Source of the DNA: Fimbriimonas sp.
GTDB lineage: Bacteria > Armatimonadota > Fimbriimonadia > Fimbriimonadales > Fimbriimonadaceae
NCBI GenBank assembly: GCA_029866005.1
Contig: JARXAE010000002.1
Coordinates: 1 to 64,000, forward strand
Reading direction: 5' to 3'
DNA: 64,000 nucleotides
The notes under the pieces: model-generated
What the model saw: only the letters and a program-made list of their open reading frames with translations
Told to the model about the DNA's origin: nothing
Databases searched by the model: none
Shown: in pieces, positions 53,410 through 62,699 of the stretch
How the letters are laid out: every line of letters starts with the position of its first letter
Position numbering within the stretch: the first letter of the stretch is position 1
Made by a program: the position numbers and the translations under genes

Positions 53410-53853
53410 TCAGATGATCGTCGATCGAGGTTCTGCATAAGCTGTATACGCTTCGTGCGCCTCGACTGCCGCGCGAAAATCCGACCAGGCTTTCAATAAG
53501 GCATCATCATTCTCACACTCCAGAAGGTCTTCATAAAGTGAAGGGCATTCTGAGAACAACTTAGAAGATAGAACTACTCGGCGGCAACCATCATAGTCGT
53601 CTATCCAAAAATGGAACATAGACGGAAAGCTGCCTACCGGAGTTCCAAAGCATACTGAAGGCATCAGCACGGGATGCAGTATGTCCCGTGCTTGATGAAT
53701 CAAGTAAAAGACTTTTCCATTCAAAACCATCATGCCGTAGACAAGATACCAACGCTGCTCAACGAGGCCAGAATCATACTCGCCTGACTCAGGGATCCTC
53801 CTTACCAAGGTTTCCTCTACCGATACTCGTCTTCGTTGACATAAGACCTTCAC
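53410..53853 (-). CDS. Candidate Rhs immunity protein (small hypothetical)
   Basis: A 147-residue, mostly acidic soluble protein with no signal peptide and no family I recognise. It contains RWYLVYGMMVLNGKVFYLIHQ, FGTPVGSFPSMFHFWIDDYDGCRRVV and an acidic end (SLYEDLLECENDDALLKAW). It begins 26 bp after the Rhs stop on the same strand, with GTG 53853 preceded by AAAGGAAG. Small genes in this place usually encode the protein that neutralises the Rhs tail toxin; acidic charge and codon use unlike the Rhs core fit that. The assignment rests on position. Confidence 0.6.
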   Translation of the reverse strand: MKVLCQRRRVSVEETLVRRIPESGEYDSGLVEQRWYLVYGMMVLNGKVFYLIHQARDILHPVLMPSVCFGTPVGSFPSMFHFWIDDYDGCRRVVLSSKLFSECPSLYEDLLECENDDALLKAWSDFRAAVEAHEAYTAYAEPRSTII

Positions 53854-53879
53854 TTAATCACTTCCTTTACATCCAGGAG

Positions 53880-56800
53880 CTAAAGTTTCCACGACGAACT
53901 AGAACCTCTAGTGTGAAATTTAAAAGGGTCATTTCCGTAACTAATGGGATCGTTCTTGAATTTAAAGATACTCCCTTCTCCCGTTTTTATATTTCTAAAG
54001 TAATGGATGTTGATTGTCTCTAGAACTCGTTTACCGTGTTCATTGAAACCGACATACTCCTCGATGACCTGGACCTTCTCGTGCGTTCCTGCATACCGAG
54101 GATCGCTCATTCGTCCCATTATGACCTCTCCACCTCCATTTCTCGCGTTTCGCATCGCAAGTTGTTCGGCAAAATTTGCCGCATAAGGCCTAAACCCTCG
54201 AGCAGCTGTTTCAGCTTCATCAGCAAGTTCTGCAATTGACCGCTGAAGGGTATACGCATTACGCTGGAGGGTATCTCGGGCAGACTGAGCGCTTACGCCA
54301 AAAAGACCCAGAACACTTTGTCCCAACCGAGTCCGTATAAGGAAACCGAAAATGGAACTCTGAATTCGGAGGCCTAAGTTCCGGATGCCTATGCTCAGTG
54401 CAAACCCCGTACCGCTGCACCTCAGACCATCAGCATCAACCGCATTGATCGGATTGTTCTCACAATACGCATACCAGTTCCTGCCGTCCTTAATCGGATC
54501 CCGCGTAATGAACCGCCCTGTGCTGGAATCGTAGTAGCGGTGCCCCAGAAGCTGGAGGCCAGTTTCGTCTTCTTGGTATCCAGCAGAGCCTGAGTAGCCG
54601 AAGGGGCCCTTCCAGGTTCCGGTGGAGCCGATGACCATTCCGTAGGCGTCGTACTTACGAGTCGCCGTCACGTTGCCCGAGATATCTGTCTGCTTAGCAA
54701 CATCCTTCAGCCCAGCATTCAGGAACGTACTCACCCCGTTACGCCGCTCCGAAACTCCAGGAGTATAAGTCGCACCAGAATCCGAAATGAGAGGCGCAGT
54801 GACGCCGGTTCCATCGCGGTGATACGTCATCCCGTTCTTACCCACCCGGGTATCGAACCCGTTGTACGTATACGTCTGACCCATGAACGTCTTCAGCCGG
54901 TCTTCATCGTCATAAGTCAGAACCGAAGGAGCGCCCATGCCGACCTTCACCGACGTCGTTCTTCCCGCCAGGTCGTAAGTGTAAGTCTTCACCCCCGCAG
55001 ACAAGAGCTTGTCGCCGTCATCATAGCTGTAGAACTCCGTCGCGCCATTAACAGTCTTACTCAGCCGGTTCCCGTTACCATCAAACGTGTATCCAGCCGA
55101 ATACCCCGGCCGAGTCTCACTCGTGAGCTGAGACGCCGCGTCATAACCATAACTCGTCGTCTCACCGTCAACGGTGTGAGAAAGAACCTCCGACACTGCA
55201 TTGTAGTTATAGCTCTCTGCCGAGATCTGCACGTTGGTCGAGATCTTCATCGTCGACTTCACCGATAGACGGTCGAGCGTATCGTAAGAGAAGAACTCCG
55301 TTGTGAACGGGTTTTGGTTGTTAGGCGCAATCTGCTTCTTCTGGCTCACCCGGCTCAGTGCGTCATAGCCTATCTCCGTTACTTCATCAAACGGATTCTT
55401 GAGCGATTTGAACCGACCGTACTGGTCGTAAGTGTAAGTCGTGGTCCCTGCAGGCTGTGTCATCGTTGCCCGCGAACCGTCAATATTGTAGGTGTAAGAA
55501 GTCACCTTCCCCGCCTGGTTCAAACTTGTCAAACGACCAACCGTGTCATAGAACCAAGAAGTCTGACCCGAAGTGTCGGTCATTGAGATCCGCCGACCTG
55601 CCGCATCGTAGGTGAACGTCGTATCCGTCATGTTCGGGTAGTCGATGACCGAGAGACGACCGAGATTGTCGTACTGATAGGAGATCTTGTTTCGACCCGA
55701 ACCCCGAAAAGCAGAGACATTCCCGTCACCGGCGTACTCATAGAATTCGGTCGTACCGTCCGGCAGGTACATGTACTTCAACTCGCCCCGATCCGTGTAT
55801 TGGTAGGAGCGGGTTTTGAGGCGTCCGTTCCGAACCGTCTTGAGCTGACCGAGCACTGTGTAAGTGTAAAGCTCCTGGTCTCCACGCGGGTTAGTCGAAG
55901 ATGTGAGCTGGTTCAACACATCGTAACTCATGTTGGAGGTGCGGTTTAAAGCATCCTTTACTTGGGTGACGTTGTCATTCAGATCGTAGGTGAATTGAGT
56001 CTGCCCACCTGCCGGGTCGGTCACTTTCCAGACGCGCAGCAGAATGTCGTACTGAATGGTCGTCGTCTTGTTCCCCGGTGCAGTCGCACTCGTTGGGAGC
56101 CCCGCGTTGTTATATACGGCGGTGGAAGTGAGACCTTCCGGGCTCGTTGTGCTGATGAGGTCGCCATCAGCGTTGTAATTCATGGTTGACGTTCGGCCGC
56201 CCGCGTCAGTAACTGAACTCGGCTGACCCCACTGGTCGTAGTTAACACTAAAGACCTGCTGTTGGAGGGCGTTGTAAGCCGTTTTGATGCTGTTCCCTTC
56301 GTAGCTGAACGTCACCGTCTTACCCATCGGGTTGGTCTTGGTTAGGACATTCCCGCGGCTATCGTAGGTGAACGTCGTCGTTTGGTTTAGCGGATTCGTT
56401 GTACTCAGCGCGTTGCCATTGGCATCACGAGTGATGTTCCAAGTTTGGTTTCGCTCGTTGCGGTACTGGGTCACATCATGCTCGGCGTTTCGGGTGATGA
56501 CCGTGGTGAATCCAGCTTCGTCCTTTCCGCCGATGTACTGGCCGTTGCTAAAGTAGTCCCAGCTCGCCTTGCCATCTTCGTTCGTGATCTTTGTCTGACC
56601 ATCCGAAACGTACTGATAACTGACGACCTTCTGGTTTGGATTAACAACAGAAACAACCCTTCCCTGTGAATCGTAGTTGTAGCGATATCTCAAAGTTGAG
56701 CTCGCTGCTACCTGCTTTGAATCTTGGTATCCCGTAAACCGAGCTCCTCCTGGGCCGCTGTACACACCACCACCGGGAAGAACCCCTTGGTTCGTAAAGT

Positions 56801-57980
56801 TGTAGTAGAACAGCCGGAACTTCTTCGCGCCGCCTGCATACTCAACATCCAGCGGATACTCGCCTTGGTTGTTGTTTCCACCTTTGACGTCAACAATTCC
56901 AGTCGGAGTCAAAAATCTGGCTTGAGTATTTGCAGGAAGATTGATACCGCTCGTAATGATGGTTGCCGTGCGGGAGCCACCAGCATCGATGACGACATCG
57001 GCGCCATTGCGCTGAATGGTCACGACTCCACCGGTTCGGTTCCGGATGCTGTAGAGAAAACCTGGGACCGTTCCAAACGGAAGCGACGTACTTGGCGTTG
57101 CGAATCTCCACGTGTCTCCGTTTTGCCAGTTCAGGCTCGCAAATCCCATTGTGGTGGTGGTGAGCGTAGCGCGAACACCCATCGGTCCGGTGTACGTTGT
57201 GAACTGGTTATGTCCTCCCGGCACCCCTGTTCGAACAAACGGTAGCGAGAGCCCGCTGGGAAGAGTCACGACGGCTTTGCCTGCGATCGTCGAGATATCG
57301 AGGCGCACGTCGTAACTATGCGTCCAAACCTTGGTTGTCCATCCTGGCGTGAGCGCCTTTAGTTGGAGTTGCAAGTCGACTGATGCTCCGCCCGGACCAG
57401 TAAAGCTTGTAACTGGAACTTGGAGGTTCATTCGGCCCGTATGAGTGTTCATCTGGCCCGAGATTTCGCCTCGACCCGCTCCTGAACCTCCGCCGCTACC
57501 TCCGGTCCCAGGAGGAGAGATGATGCCACCTCCAGATCCGCCGCCACCCGAAGGAGGTGTGGGATTGATGAGTTCATTACCACCGATGATGGATCCACCG
57601 CCGCCTTCCCATGGCACGGGCGGTCGTTCTGGGCGACCGAGCTGCATTCCGCCGCCGTTACCACCGCCAGTCCAAGTATCTGGAGGCAACGGATTCTGGC
57701 TGAAGTCGATGCCGTTATAAAAGTCAGCCATTGGCTGAGGCCACATGTAGTTTGCTCCCGGATCTGCATTCGTACTACCGACGCCAGGGTGCGCAACAGG
57801 GAGGTCTGTGTAGGTATCAGGAACGATGATGTCGCCTGGATCTGTTGGGACGACGACTATCGGATTGACTGGCTGCTGCTCGTCATCTCCTCCGCCCTGC
57901 TGAGCGTATGCAAGCGGCGCAAGTGTTTGAGCAAACAGCGCACTCACCAAGAACAATGACACAGACTTTCGGAATCTCAT
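53880..57980 (-). CDS. Rhs/YD-repeat polymorphic toxin-like protein
   Basis: A 1366-residue secreted protein with signal peptide SLFLVSALFAQTLAPLAYAQ. A Pro/Gly-rich region (about 30-180) is followed by an Rhs cage domain with many YD repeats (for example YDSRGNVLTKTNPMGKTVTF, YDNLGRLSVIDYP), to about residue 1100. The RHS-associated core (YSGSAGYQEDETGLQLLGHRYYDSSTGRFITRDPI) ends at DADGL near 1186. The last 180 residues are variable, the place of the toxin; they include a helical linker and a compact end domain with THEKVQVIEEY and ETINIHYFRNIKTGEG. I cannot name that domain. No T6SS or VgrG gene is nearby; the export route appears to be Sec. Confidence 0.9.
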   Translation of the reverse strand: MRFRKSVSLFLVSALFAQTLAPLAYAQQGGGDDEQQPVNPIVVVPTDPGDIIVPDTYTDLPVAHPGVGSTNADPGANYMWPQPMADFYNGIDFSQNPLPPDTWTGGGNGGGMQLGRPERPPVPWEGGGGSIIGGNELINPTPPSGGGGSGGGIISPPGTGGSGGGSGAGRGEISGQMNTHTGRMNLQVPVTSFTGPGGASVDLQLQLKALTPGWTTKVWTHSYDVRLDISTIAGKAVVTLPSGLSLPFVRTGVPGGHNQFTTYTGPMGVRATLTTTTMGFASLNWQNGDTWRFATPSTSLPFGTVPGFLYSIRNRTGGVVTIQRNGADVVIDAGGSRTATIITSGINLPANTQARFLTPTGIVDVKGGNNNQGEYPLDVEYAGGAKKFRLFYYNFTNQGVLPGGGVYSGPGGARFTGYQDSKQVAASSTLRYRYNYDSQGRVVSVVNPNQKVVSYQYVSDGQTKITNEDGKASWDYFSNGQYIGGKDEAGFTTVITRNAEHDVTQYRNERNQTWNITRDANGNALSTTNPLNQTTTFTYDSRGNVLTKTNPMGKTVTFSYEGNSIKTAYNALQQQVFSVNYDQWGQPSSVTDAGGRTSTMNYNADGDLISTTSPEGLTSTAVYNNAGLPTSATAPGNKTTTIQYDILLRVWKVTDPAGGQTQFTYDLNDNVTQVKDALNRTSNMSYDVLNQLTSSTNPRGDQELYTYTVLGQLKTVRNGRLKTRSYQYTDRGELKYMYLPDGTTEFYEYAGDGNVSAFRGSGRNKISYQYDNLGRLSVIDYPNMTDTTFTYDAAGRRISMTDTSGQTSWFYDTVGRLTSLNQAGKVTSYTYNIDGSRATMTQPAGTTTYTYDQYGRFKSLKNPFDEVTEIGYDALSRVSQKKQIAPNNQNPFTTEFFSYDTLDRLSVKSTMKISTNVQISAESYNYNAVSEVLSHTVDGETTSYGYDAASQLTSETRPGYSAGYTFDGNGNRLSKTVNGATEFYSYDDGDKLLSAGVKTYTYDLAGRTTSVKVGMGAPSVLTYDDEDRLKTFMGQTYTYNGFDTRVGKNGMTYHRDGTGVTAPLISDSGATYTPGVSERRNGVSTFLNAGLKDVAKQTDISGNVTATRKYDAYGMVIGSTGTWKGPFGYSGSAGYQEDETGLQLLGHRYYDSSTGRFITRDPIKDGRNWYAYCENNPINAVDADGLRCSGTGFALSIGIRNLGLRIQSSIFGFLIRTRLGQSVLGLFGVSAQSARDTLQRNAYTLQRSIAELADEAETAARGFRPYAANFAEQLAMRNARNGGGEVIMGRMSDPRYAGTHEKVQVIEEYVGFNEHGKRVLETINIHYFRNIKTGEGSIFKFKNDPISYGNDPFKFHTRGSSSSWKL

Positions 57981-58795
57981 AGCAGAACCTTGTCAGCCAG
58001 TATAACCAGACCAATTCCTAATTCTCATTTTTATTTATAATTTAACAATAGAATTCACACTTTTGGACAGTAACATCTATTTCATGACTTATTAATACAA
58101 TGAAATATTTTCCGCCTAAGTTTGCCTACCCGTGACGCCCCCGCATTTTATCCGGCTCTGGACGCCAATTGAGAGGTCAGCCAGCCACGAACGTGGGGCA
58201 CGGTAAAGCGGCCCCCCTCCGCCCACCACCCTTCCACGACAACCAAGCTTGTCAGTGAAAAGCCTTCCGACCATGCCCCCCAACTCCCGCCCCCGCTCCC
58301 ACCAGGGCGGATTCCACCCGCCCTGGGGCACGGGTCCCGAAGTGGCGGCGAGGGTCGAACGCCAGAGAGACTCTCGCCGACACTTTGGGTTGGGTGTGGC
58401 TCATCCCATGAATATTCAGGAGGCAGGCGGGTGGAAATCCGCAAATCCCTGGTTGACAAACCCCCGATTTCATCGCCTAGAGATTGATGACGCAAAACGC
58501 AACAACTGCCTCGCGCAGCCGCAGACAAACCCGTGGGCACCAATACGTCACTCAGTTACACCAGTTAGGTTCAATTTTTTGCACCGACTTCACCGAACTT
58601 TGCCCCGAAGCAGAGTCTCGTCGAACCCAAATGCACCGACTTCACCAACCCCCACATCTAACCGCGCCCTTTCGCGCCCAACTTTCGCCCAGCATCCAAA
58701 CCTTTTGAACCTAAGCCGCCCATCTAACTCTACACACGCAAACGAGCGCGGGACCCAAAAGTCCCGCGCTCAAGCTACTTCTGAAACTAATCCGA
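57981..58795. other. Gene-poor stretch between Rhs and the next gene
   Basis: I find no convincing gene in these 815 bases. The first 120 are unusually AT-rich (around 58010-58110) and probably hold the Rhs promoter. The middle is GC-rich with a 9-bp hairpin CCAGGGCGG (58302-58310)/58318-58326. Several overlapping open frames exist on both strands, but their composition (strings of Pro, Arg, Ser) looks random. Confidence 0.5.
58744..58771 (-). terminator. Terminator-like hairpin downstream of the 173-residue secreted protein gene
   Basis: Perfect 11-bp stem GAGCGCGGGAC (58744-58754)/58761-58771 with a 6-base loop, 24 bp after the stop of the minus-strand gene at 58796. The minus-strand tail reads GTTTGC, so the T-run is short. 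Confidence 0.65.
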
Positions 58796-59317
58796 TCAGA
58801 TCGGTCGGATTCGTAGCGAGTCCATTCCGACAATCCCCTGAATCCCCGGGATCGTCCCGCCGATCTCAACTCGGCTCCACTTCGGGAAGGTGGTAAACCC
58901 AACCCACTGCATCGTCGGCGTCATCGGAACCGTCGCCGATCCAATCGGATTATTCGCCGCGTCAAAGAATCGGAAGGTGGCCGAGCCCGAGAACAACCCA
59001 AAGAACCCGCTGTTGAAGAACCCGCCAAACCGCCTCATCGGCACCCCGACCTTGATCTGGACGTCAGCGCCTCGGCCAACCAAAAGGTGCGGAATCGACA
59101 CCACACTCGGATCAGTCATAACTGCCATCACCCCCGGTCCAAGGGTCGCCGCAGTACCTAGACCCGTGAAGACCGGAATGTTGGTGTATGCACCAGCGGT
59201 GTTAGCGTCGAAGGTGTGCCGCAGTGGTGCCGGTGTCGCGAAGAACGGGCTCGGGAAGATCACGGCGTGGGCCGAGACAGCGGAGGTGGCGAGGGCGAGA
59301 ACAGCGATCTGCTTCAT
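58796..59317 (-). CDS. Secreted protein of unknown function
   Basis: From ATG 59317 the product has 173 residues with a clear signal peptide (MKQIAVLALATSAVSAHA). The mature part is beta-rich, with HTFDANTAGAYTNIPVFTGLG, ATFRFFDAANNPIGSATVPM, WVGFTTFPKWSRVEIGG and the ending GIVGMDSLRIRPI. This recalls the small exported domains found in PEP-CTERM-type proteins, but there is no PEP-CTERM tag. An in-frame extension to 59419 adds charged residues before the signal peptide and is unlikely. It is monocistronic with a hairpin after it. Confidence 0.7.
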   Translation of the reverse strand: MKQIAVLALATSAVSAHAVIFPSPFFATPAPLRHTFDANTAGAYTNIPVFTGLGTAATLGPGVMAVMTDPSVVSIPHLLVGRGADVQIKVGVPMRRFGGFFNSGFFGLFSGSATFRFFDAANNPIGSATVPMTPTMQWVGFTTFPKWSRVEIGGTIPGIQGIVGMDSLRIRPI

Positions 59318-59467
59318 GATTGGCGGTATGACACGTGCAACTCGGCCGATCGTTCCGCCCTGGGCACAGAGTCCTGATTCAATCGGCCCACGCCGAACCT
59401 GACATCCGACGATTTTCAAGAACTTCTTGCGCTTTCCTCCAAAAAGTGCTTAAAGGAAAATGCTTGG

Positions 59468-59914
59468 TCAATCCGCGATCGAAAACAGCAGCGACATCTC
59501 CGGCGACTCTGGAAAAGTCTCCGGATACAATTCCAGAAACGGCCCCGACCCCGCCGACAACCCGCTCTGCGGCAACCAAGTCTCCTGGAACACCCCAATC
59601 GTCGGCCGAATCGATTCCAGCGCCGAGATCTCGACCCGGGCATACCGACCCGCCGGCAACTCCCAAGCCTCCATCCCCTCCGGCGCTTCCATCGAAGACT
59701 CGAAGCAAGCCATGTAAGCAAACTTCCCCTCCGCCAGCCCAGGGTAATCCCACCGGACAACGCCCAAGCAATCCCCCTCGATCGCCACCTCTTGAATCCG
59801 AGGCACAAACGCATCCCAAGCCGTCGGACAAAGATTCGGCTCCATCCCCGAAATCACCACCATTCCAACCACCCGCCGCGCCGGAACATCTACAATCACA
59901 GGGTCAATCATCAT
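59468..59914 (-). CDS. GyrI-like/AraC effector-binding domain protein
   Basis: A 148-residue stand-alone effector-binding domain of the GyrI/SOUL-related type. The pattern is clear: GMVVISGME, AWDAFVPRIQEV, GVVRWDYPG, AYMACFESSMEAPEGMEAWELPAGRYARVE, then FQETWLPQSGLSAGSGPFLELYPE. Such proteins bind hydrophobic small molecules, and some hydrolyse them; there is no DNA-binding domain here. ATG 59914 (or 59911) is chosen because the longer frame up to 60202 overlaps the divergent gene and is non-typical in sequence. It diverges from the ACP phosphodiesterase-like gene across 27 bp. Confidence 0.8.
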   Translation of the reverse strand: MMIDPVIVDVPARRVVGMVVISGMEPNLCPTAWDAFVPRIQEVAIEGDCLGVVRWDYPGLAEGKFAYMACFESSMEAPEGMEAWELPAGRYARVEISALESIRPTIGVFQETWLPQSGLSAGSGPFLELYPETFPESPEMSLLFSIAD

Positions 59915-59941
59915 CCCGCCAGCATATCTCACCGCTGACCA

Positions 59942-60550
59942 ATGAACCTCCTCGCCCACGCAATTCTCTCCCCAAATCGTCCGCTGGTCCGGATCGGCAA
60001 CGTCGCCGCCGACTTCATGAGCCGCCCCGAAGAACAATCCGCCACCGGCGACCTCGCCGAGGGAATCCGGCTCCACAAGCAAATCGACTCGTTCACCGAC
60101 AACCACCCCGTTGTCCAACGGGCCATCCACCGCCTCACCGGCTACCAACGCTTTGCCAACCCCATCGTTGACGTTTTCTTCGATCACTTCCTGGTCAAAC
60201 ACTGGCCCCTAACCGAACCAGTCGAGATCTTCGTCCAAACCCTCCGCTCCGAGCTGCTAGAGAACCTACACCTTCTTCCAACCAACAGCCAGTTAATCCT
60301 TCGGAGAATGATCCAAGACGAATGGCTCCTCAGCTACTCCGACTTCCATGGTCTCCGAACCACGTTCGGCCGAATGGAGAAGCGAATCCTCCACCGCTCC
60401 CGACGAGAGGTCGATATGGCAGGATCGGTAGCCCTGCTCGAAGCCAACTACTCCGACTTCGAGCAGGATTTTGAAGAGTTTTGGCCGCAACTCGTCACCG
60501 AAATCAGTGAGGGAAAATGGCGGACAGGGTGGGATTCGAACCCACGGTAA
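59942..60550 (+). CDS. ACP phosphodiesterase-like protein (AcpH/DUF479 family)
   Basis: A 202-residue protein resembling acyl-carrier-protein phosphodiesterase: MNLLAHAILSP, the metal-site GNVAADFM, GIRLHKQIDSFTDNHPVV, and YQRFANPIVDVFFDHFL. These match the HD-like helical fold proposed to remove phosphopantetheine from ACP. The last residues (TGWDSNPR) are read from the antisense of tRNA-Ser: the stop at 60548-60550 lies 33 bp inside the tRNA gene. The start ATG 59942 is standard. Confidence 0.82.
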   Translation: MNLLAHAILSPNRPLVRIGNVAADFMSRPEEQSATGDLAEGIRLHKQIDSFTDNHPVVQRAIHRLTGYQRFANPIVDVFFDHFLVKHWPLTEPVEIFVQTLRSELLENLHLLPTNSQLILRRMIQDEWLLSYSDFHGLRTTFGRMEKRILHRSRREVDMAGSVALLEANYSDFEQDFEEFWPQLVTEISEGKWRTGWDSNPR

Positions 60551-60605
60551 GTTGCCCTACTCCGCATTTCGAGTGCGGTGCACTAGACCACTATGCGACC
60601 TGTCC
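60518..60605 (-). tRNA. tRNA-Ser (anticodon CGA)
   Basis: On the minus strand it begins GGACAGGTCGCATAGTGG at 60605 and ends GCCA at 60518. The acceptor stem GGACAGG/CCTGTCC is perfect, the anticodon loop CTCGAAA gives CGA, and a long variable arm (GTAGGGCAACTTAC region) is present as in class II tRNAs. The length is 88 nt including CCA. Its 3' end overlaps the ACP phosphodiesterase-like gene on the opposite strand. Confidence 0.96.
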
Positions 60606-60646
60606 ACCGGATATTATGACCCAATGCGGCAATCTTGCGCGACGGC

Positions 60647-62659
60647 TCAGCGCTCGGCTAGCTTGAACCTGGCTTCCGCCACCGTATATGGACCAGAGCG
60701 CGTGCCCGCTTTAAAGATGTAAATTCCTCCCTTCGCAGGTGCCTTGGCTCTCAATGGAATCACAAACTCAAGAGGAAACTCAGCCGGAATTTTGCCCATC
60801 GGGCCAGCGACTTCAAGTCTCCTTCCTCGCAATACCGAGAGCGCTTCTCGAACGATCCCACTGGCGGGGATCTGCGCCCCCGCGCTTAGAGCTCCGACAC
60901 GGGACACCATTAGATCGACCCGTTCACCGAGTACCTTCGCGAGTTCTCGGTCTTGCAACAGTGGCTCGTAGTGGCTAAGAACCCGAATCGCGGTTGCGGT
61001 GGTTGACTCATAACTCAGGTCTGACAGATCGGGTGATGATCCGCTTAATCCCGGAATCGGACTTTCTCCATCGATCGTGGTCGTTAGCCAATCTGGTTGC
61101 GTTGACCCGAATCGAGCGAGCATCTCCCTCAGGATAGGCTGGGCGACATTCAAACCCTGTTGCTCCCCAAAAACGAGGTACTGCTGAAGAAGAGCATCGG
61201 CCACCGCGAGGTAGCTCCCTAACCAACCCTGACCAAATGATGGCTGGCGGGAGATGCGAAAAACCGTACCTGCTTTAATGCACCCGTTGAGCGCGGGTTC
61301 TAGCTGGCGAAACAGATCAAGGGCCAGTTGGTTTTCTGTCAGTTGGTAAATCCGCAAGAGTCTGGCGCATACAAAGCCGATGACAAAAGCACGGTCCTCG
61401 CGAGTGTGCTGCCCAGCGATAGCCGAGGCAGGACGTAGTTTTTGCCGCACTCGGTTGAGGATTGGATCGGCTAAAGTTTCAAGGCTTTTAAAGCGACCAA
61501 TGTAGTCGTCAGGTACCGGACTCGGAAGAAGGTTCTTGCGGACCCAAGCTGCCGAGTCAGCGTTCAGTTGGGAGTCGATCCGAGACCCCGTCAAGCTAAA
61601 GGATTGGCTCAATCCAGATACTTCGACGTCCGAAACTCGGCCCTCAAAGATACTGCCTCCAGAGACAAACTCCCTCGCAACGCTCTCCAAGACATCCTGG
61701 AGAAGCAGAGCTAGACTTGGGTCATTCTGCACGGCGAAGAGCTTTGCGATAGTTTCGGCAAAAGCGGCATTTGTTAGGACCGATTTGGACGCAATGGTGC
61801 GGTTTGGTTTACTTAGCTCAATACCGTCAAAAATCCCGCCACCGATGACATCGTAGCCCACCGATGCGCAATAGGTTTTGACGTTCTTCGTCACCGTTTC
61901 AACATCCCCGATTTCGAGCAACAAATCAAGCGTGGAAGGGCGGAGTTCGCAGTACCCGCTTGAGTTAAACGCTCCGTAGCTCTGGACCGTCGACTTAAGA
62001 ATGTTTGCGCGCAACCCGCCTACTTCAAGTACAGCTGAAGGATTGAGAGTCGCAAGACGTTCACTTTCCGCGACCGCAATCCTGTCGAGTTCCAACACAG
62101 ACTCCGGATTCGAAACGTGGTTATCGAGCTTCCTTTTCATCTCCAAGAGCTGGATTAGAACGCTAGGCGTGGACATCCTATCGCCTGCTCCGCGCGGGCG
62201 AACCATTCCGATGAGGCGTCCGGGTGGAGTCGTTGCAAGAATGGTTGCCCCGGGACGGAGGTAGGATTGCAGACGGCTAACCGGAAAAACAAGCCTCTCC
62301 GCTTCAGGATAATCGTCGTAGTTAAGCTTGACCGGGACAAAGTAACGATTGATCAGCCGTACAATTTCTGGGTCACGGAGGGCAAGCGTTTCCATATCTC
62401 GGGCGTTGGAGTCGCGAGGGTCGATGATCACCCAAAGCAGAGCTTTTCTAAACTTGATGGCCACGTTAACGGCGTTTTGTGGATCGGTCTGCCACGCGAG
62501 TTCCACGGCAGAAGCGGGAGGAGCCTTTCGACGATCCACCGTCACCAGCCTCTCCGACTTAGAGGGCGGAAGATAGGGGTAGAGCAGAACCTTTCCGACG
62601 CAGATAATCGTGAGGACTGTGGCCGTAAATGCCGTCACGCCAAACTTCGGGTTCTGCAT
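60647..62659 (-). CDS. Membrane-anchored protein with thioredoxin-like N-terminal domain
   Basis: A 670-residue protein. A membrane helix (residues 8-30, VTAFTATVLTIICVGKVLLYPYL) precedes a domain of about 110 residues. That domain (LAWQTDPQNAVNVAIKFRKALLWVIID, ALRDPEIVRLINRYFVPVKLNYDD, ATILATTPPGRLIGMVRP) looks like the DUF255/YyaL thioredoxin fold without the CxxC. The remaining 500 residues are helical with FGQGWLGSYLAVADALLQQYLVFGE, suggesting an (alpha/alpha)6 domain as in that family. The function is unknown; a redox role is unlikely without cysteines. It diverges from gatC across 40 bp. Confidence 0.65.
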   Translation of the reverse strand: MQNPKFGVTAFTATVLTIICVGKVLLYPYLPPSKSERLVTVDRRKAPPASAVELAWQTDPQNAVNVAIKFRKALLWVIIDPRDSNARDMETLALRDPEIVRLINRYFVPVKLNYDDYPEAERLVFPVSRLQSYLRPGATILATTPPGRLIGMVRPRGAGDRMSTPSVLIQLLEMKRKLDNHVSNPESVLELDRIAVAESERLATLNPSAVLEVGGLRANILKSTVQSYGAFNSSGYCELRPSTLDLLLEIGDVETVTKNVKTYCASVGYDVIGGGIFDGIELSKPNRTIASKSVLTNAAFAETIAKLFAVQNDPSLALLLQDVLESVAREFVSGGSIFEGRVSDVEVSGLSQSFSLTGSRIDSQLNADSAAWVRKNLLPSPVPDDYIGRFKSLETLADPILNRVRQKLRPASAIAGQHTREDRAFVIGFVCARLLRIYQLTENQLALDLFRQLEPALNGCIKAGTVFRISRQPSFGQGWLGSYLAVADALLQQYLVFGEQQGLNVAQPILREMLARFGSTQPDWLTTTIDGESPIPGLSGSSPDLSDLSYESTTATAIRVLSHYEPLLQDRELAKVLGERVDLMVSRVGALSAGAQIPASGIVREALSVLRGRRLEVAGPMGKIPAEFPLEFVIPLRAKAPAKGGIYIFKAGTRSGPYTVAEARFKLAER

Positions 62660-62699
62660 TGTCTAGCTCCATTATGAGCCTGTGCTAAAATCAATCTCT

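Noticed and set aside
58249-58896. 215-codon frame in the gap after the Rhs gene
   Set aside because: Composition is random-looking (Pro/Arg/Ser/His), it overlaps a terminator-like hairpin and the neighbouring secreted-protein gene.
59335-60171. 278-codon plus-strand frame opposite the GyrI-like gene
   Set aside because: Proline/serine/arginine-rich shadow; the minus-strand frame shows a clear GyrI-like pattern and the plus-strand AcpH-like gene uses another frame.
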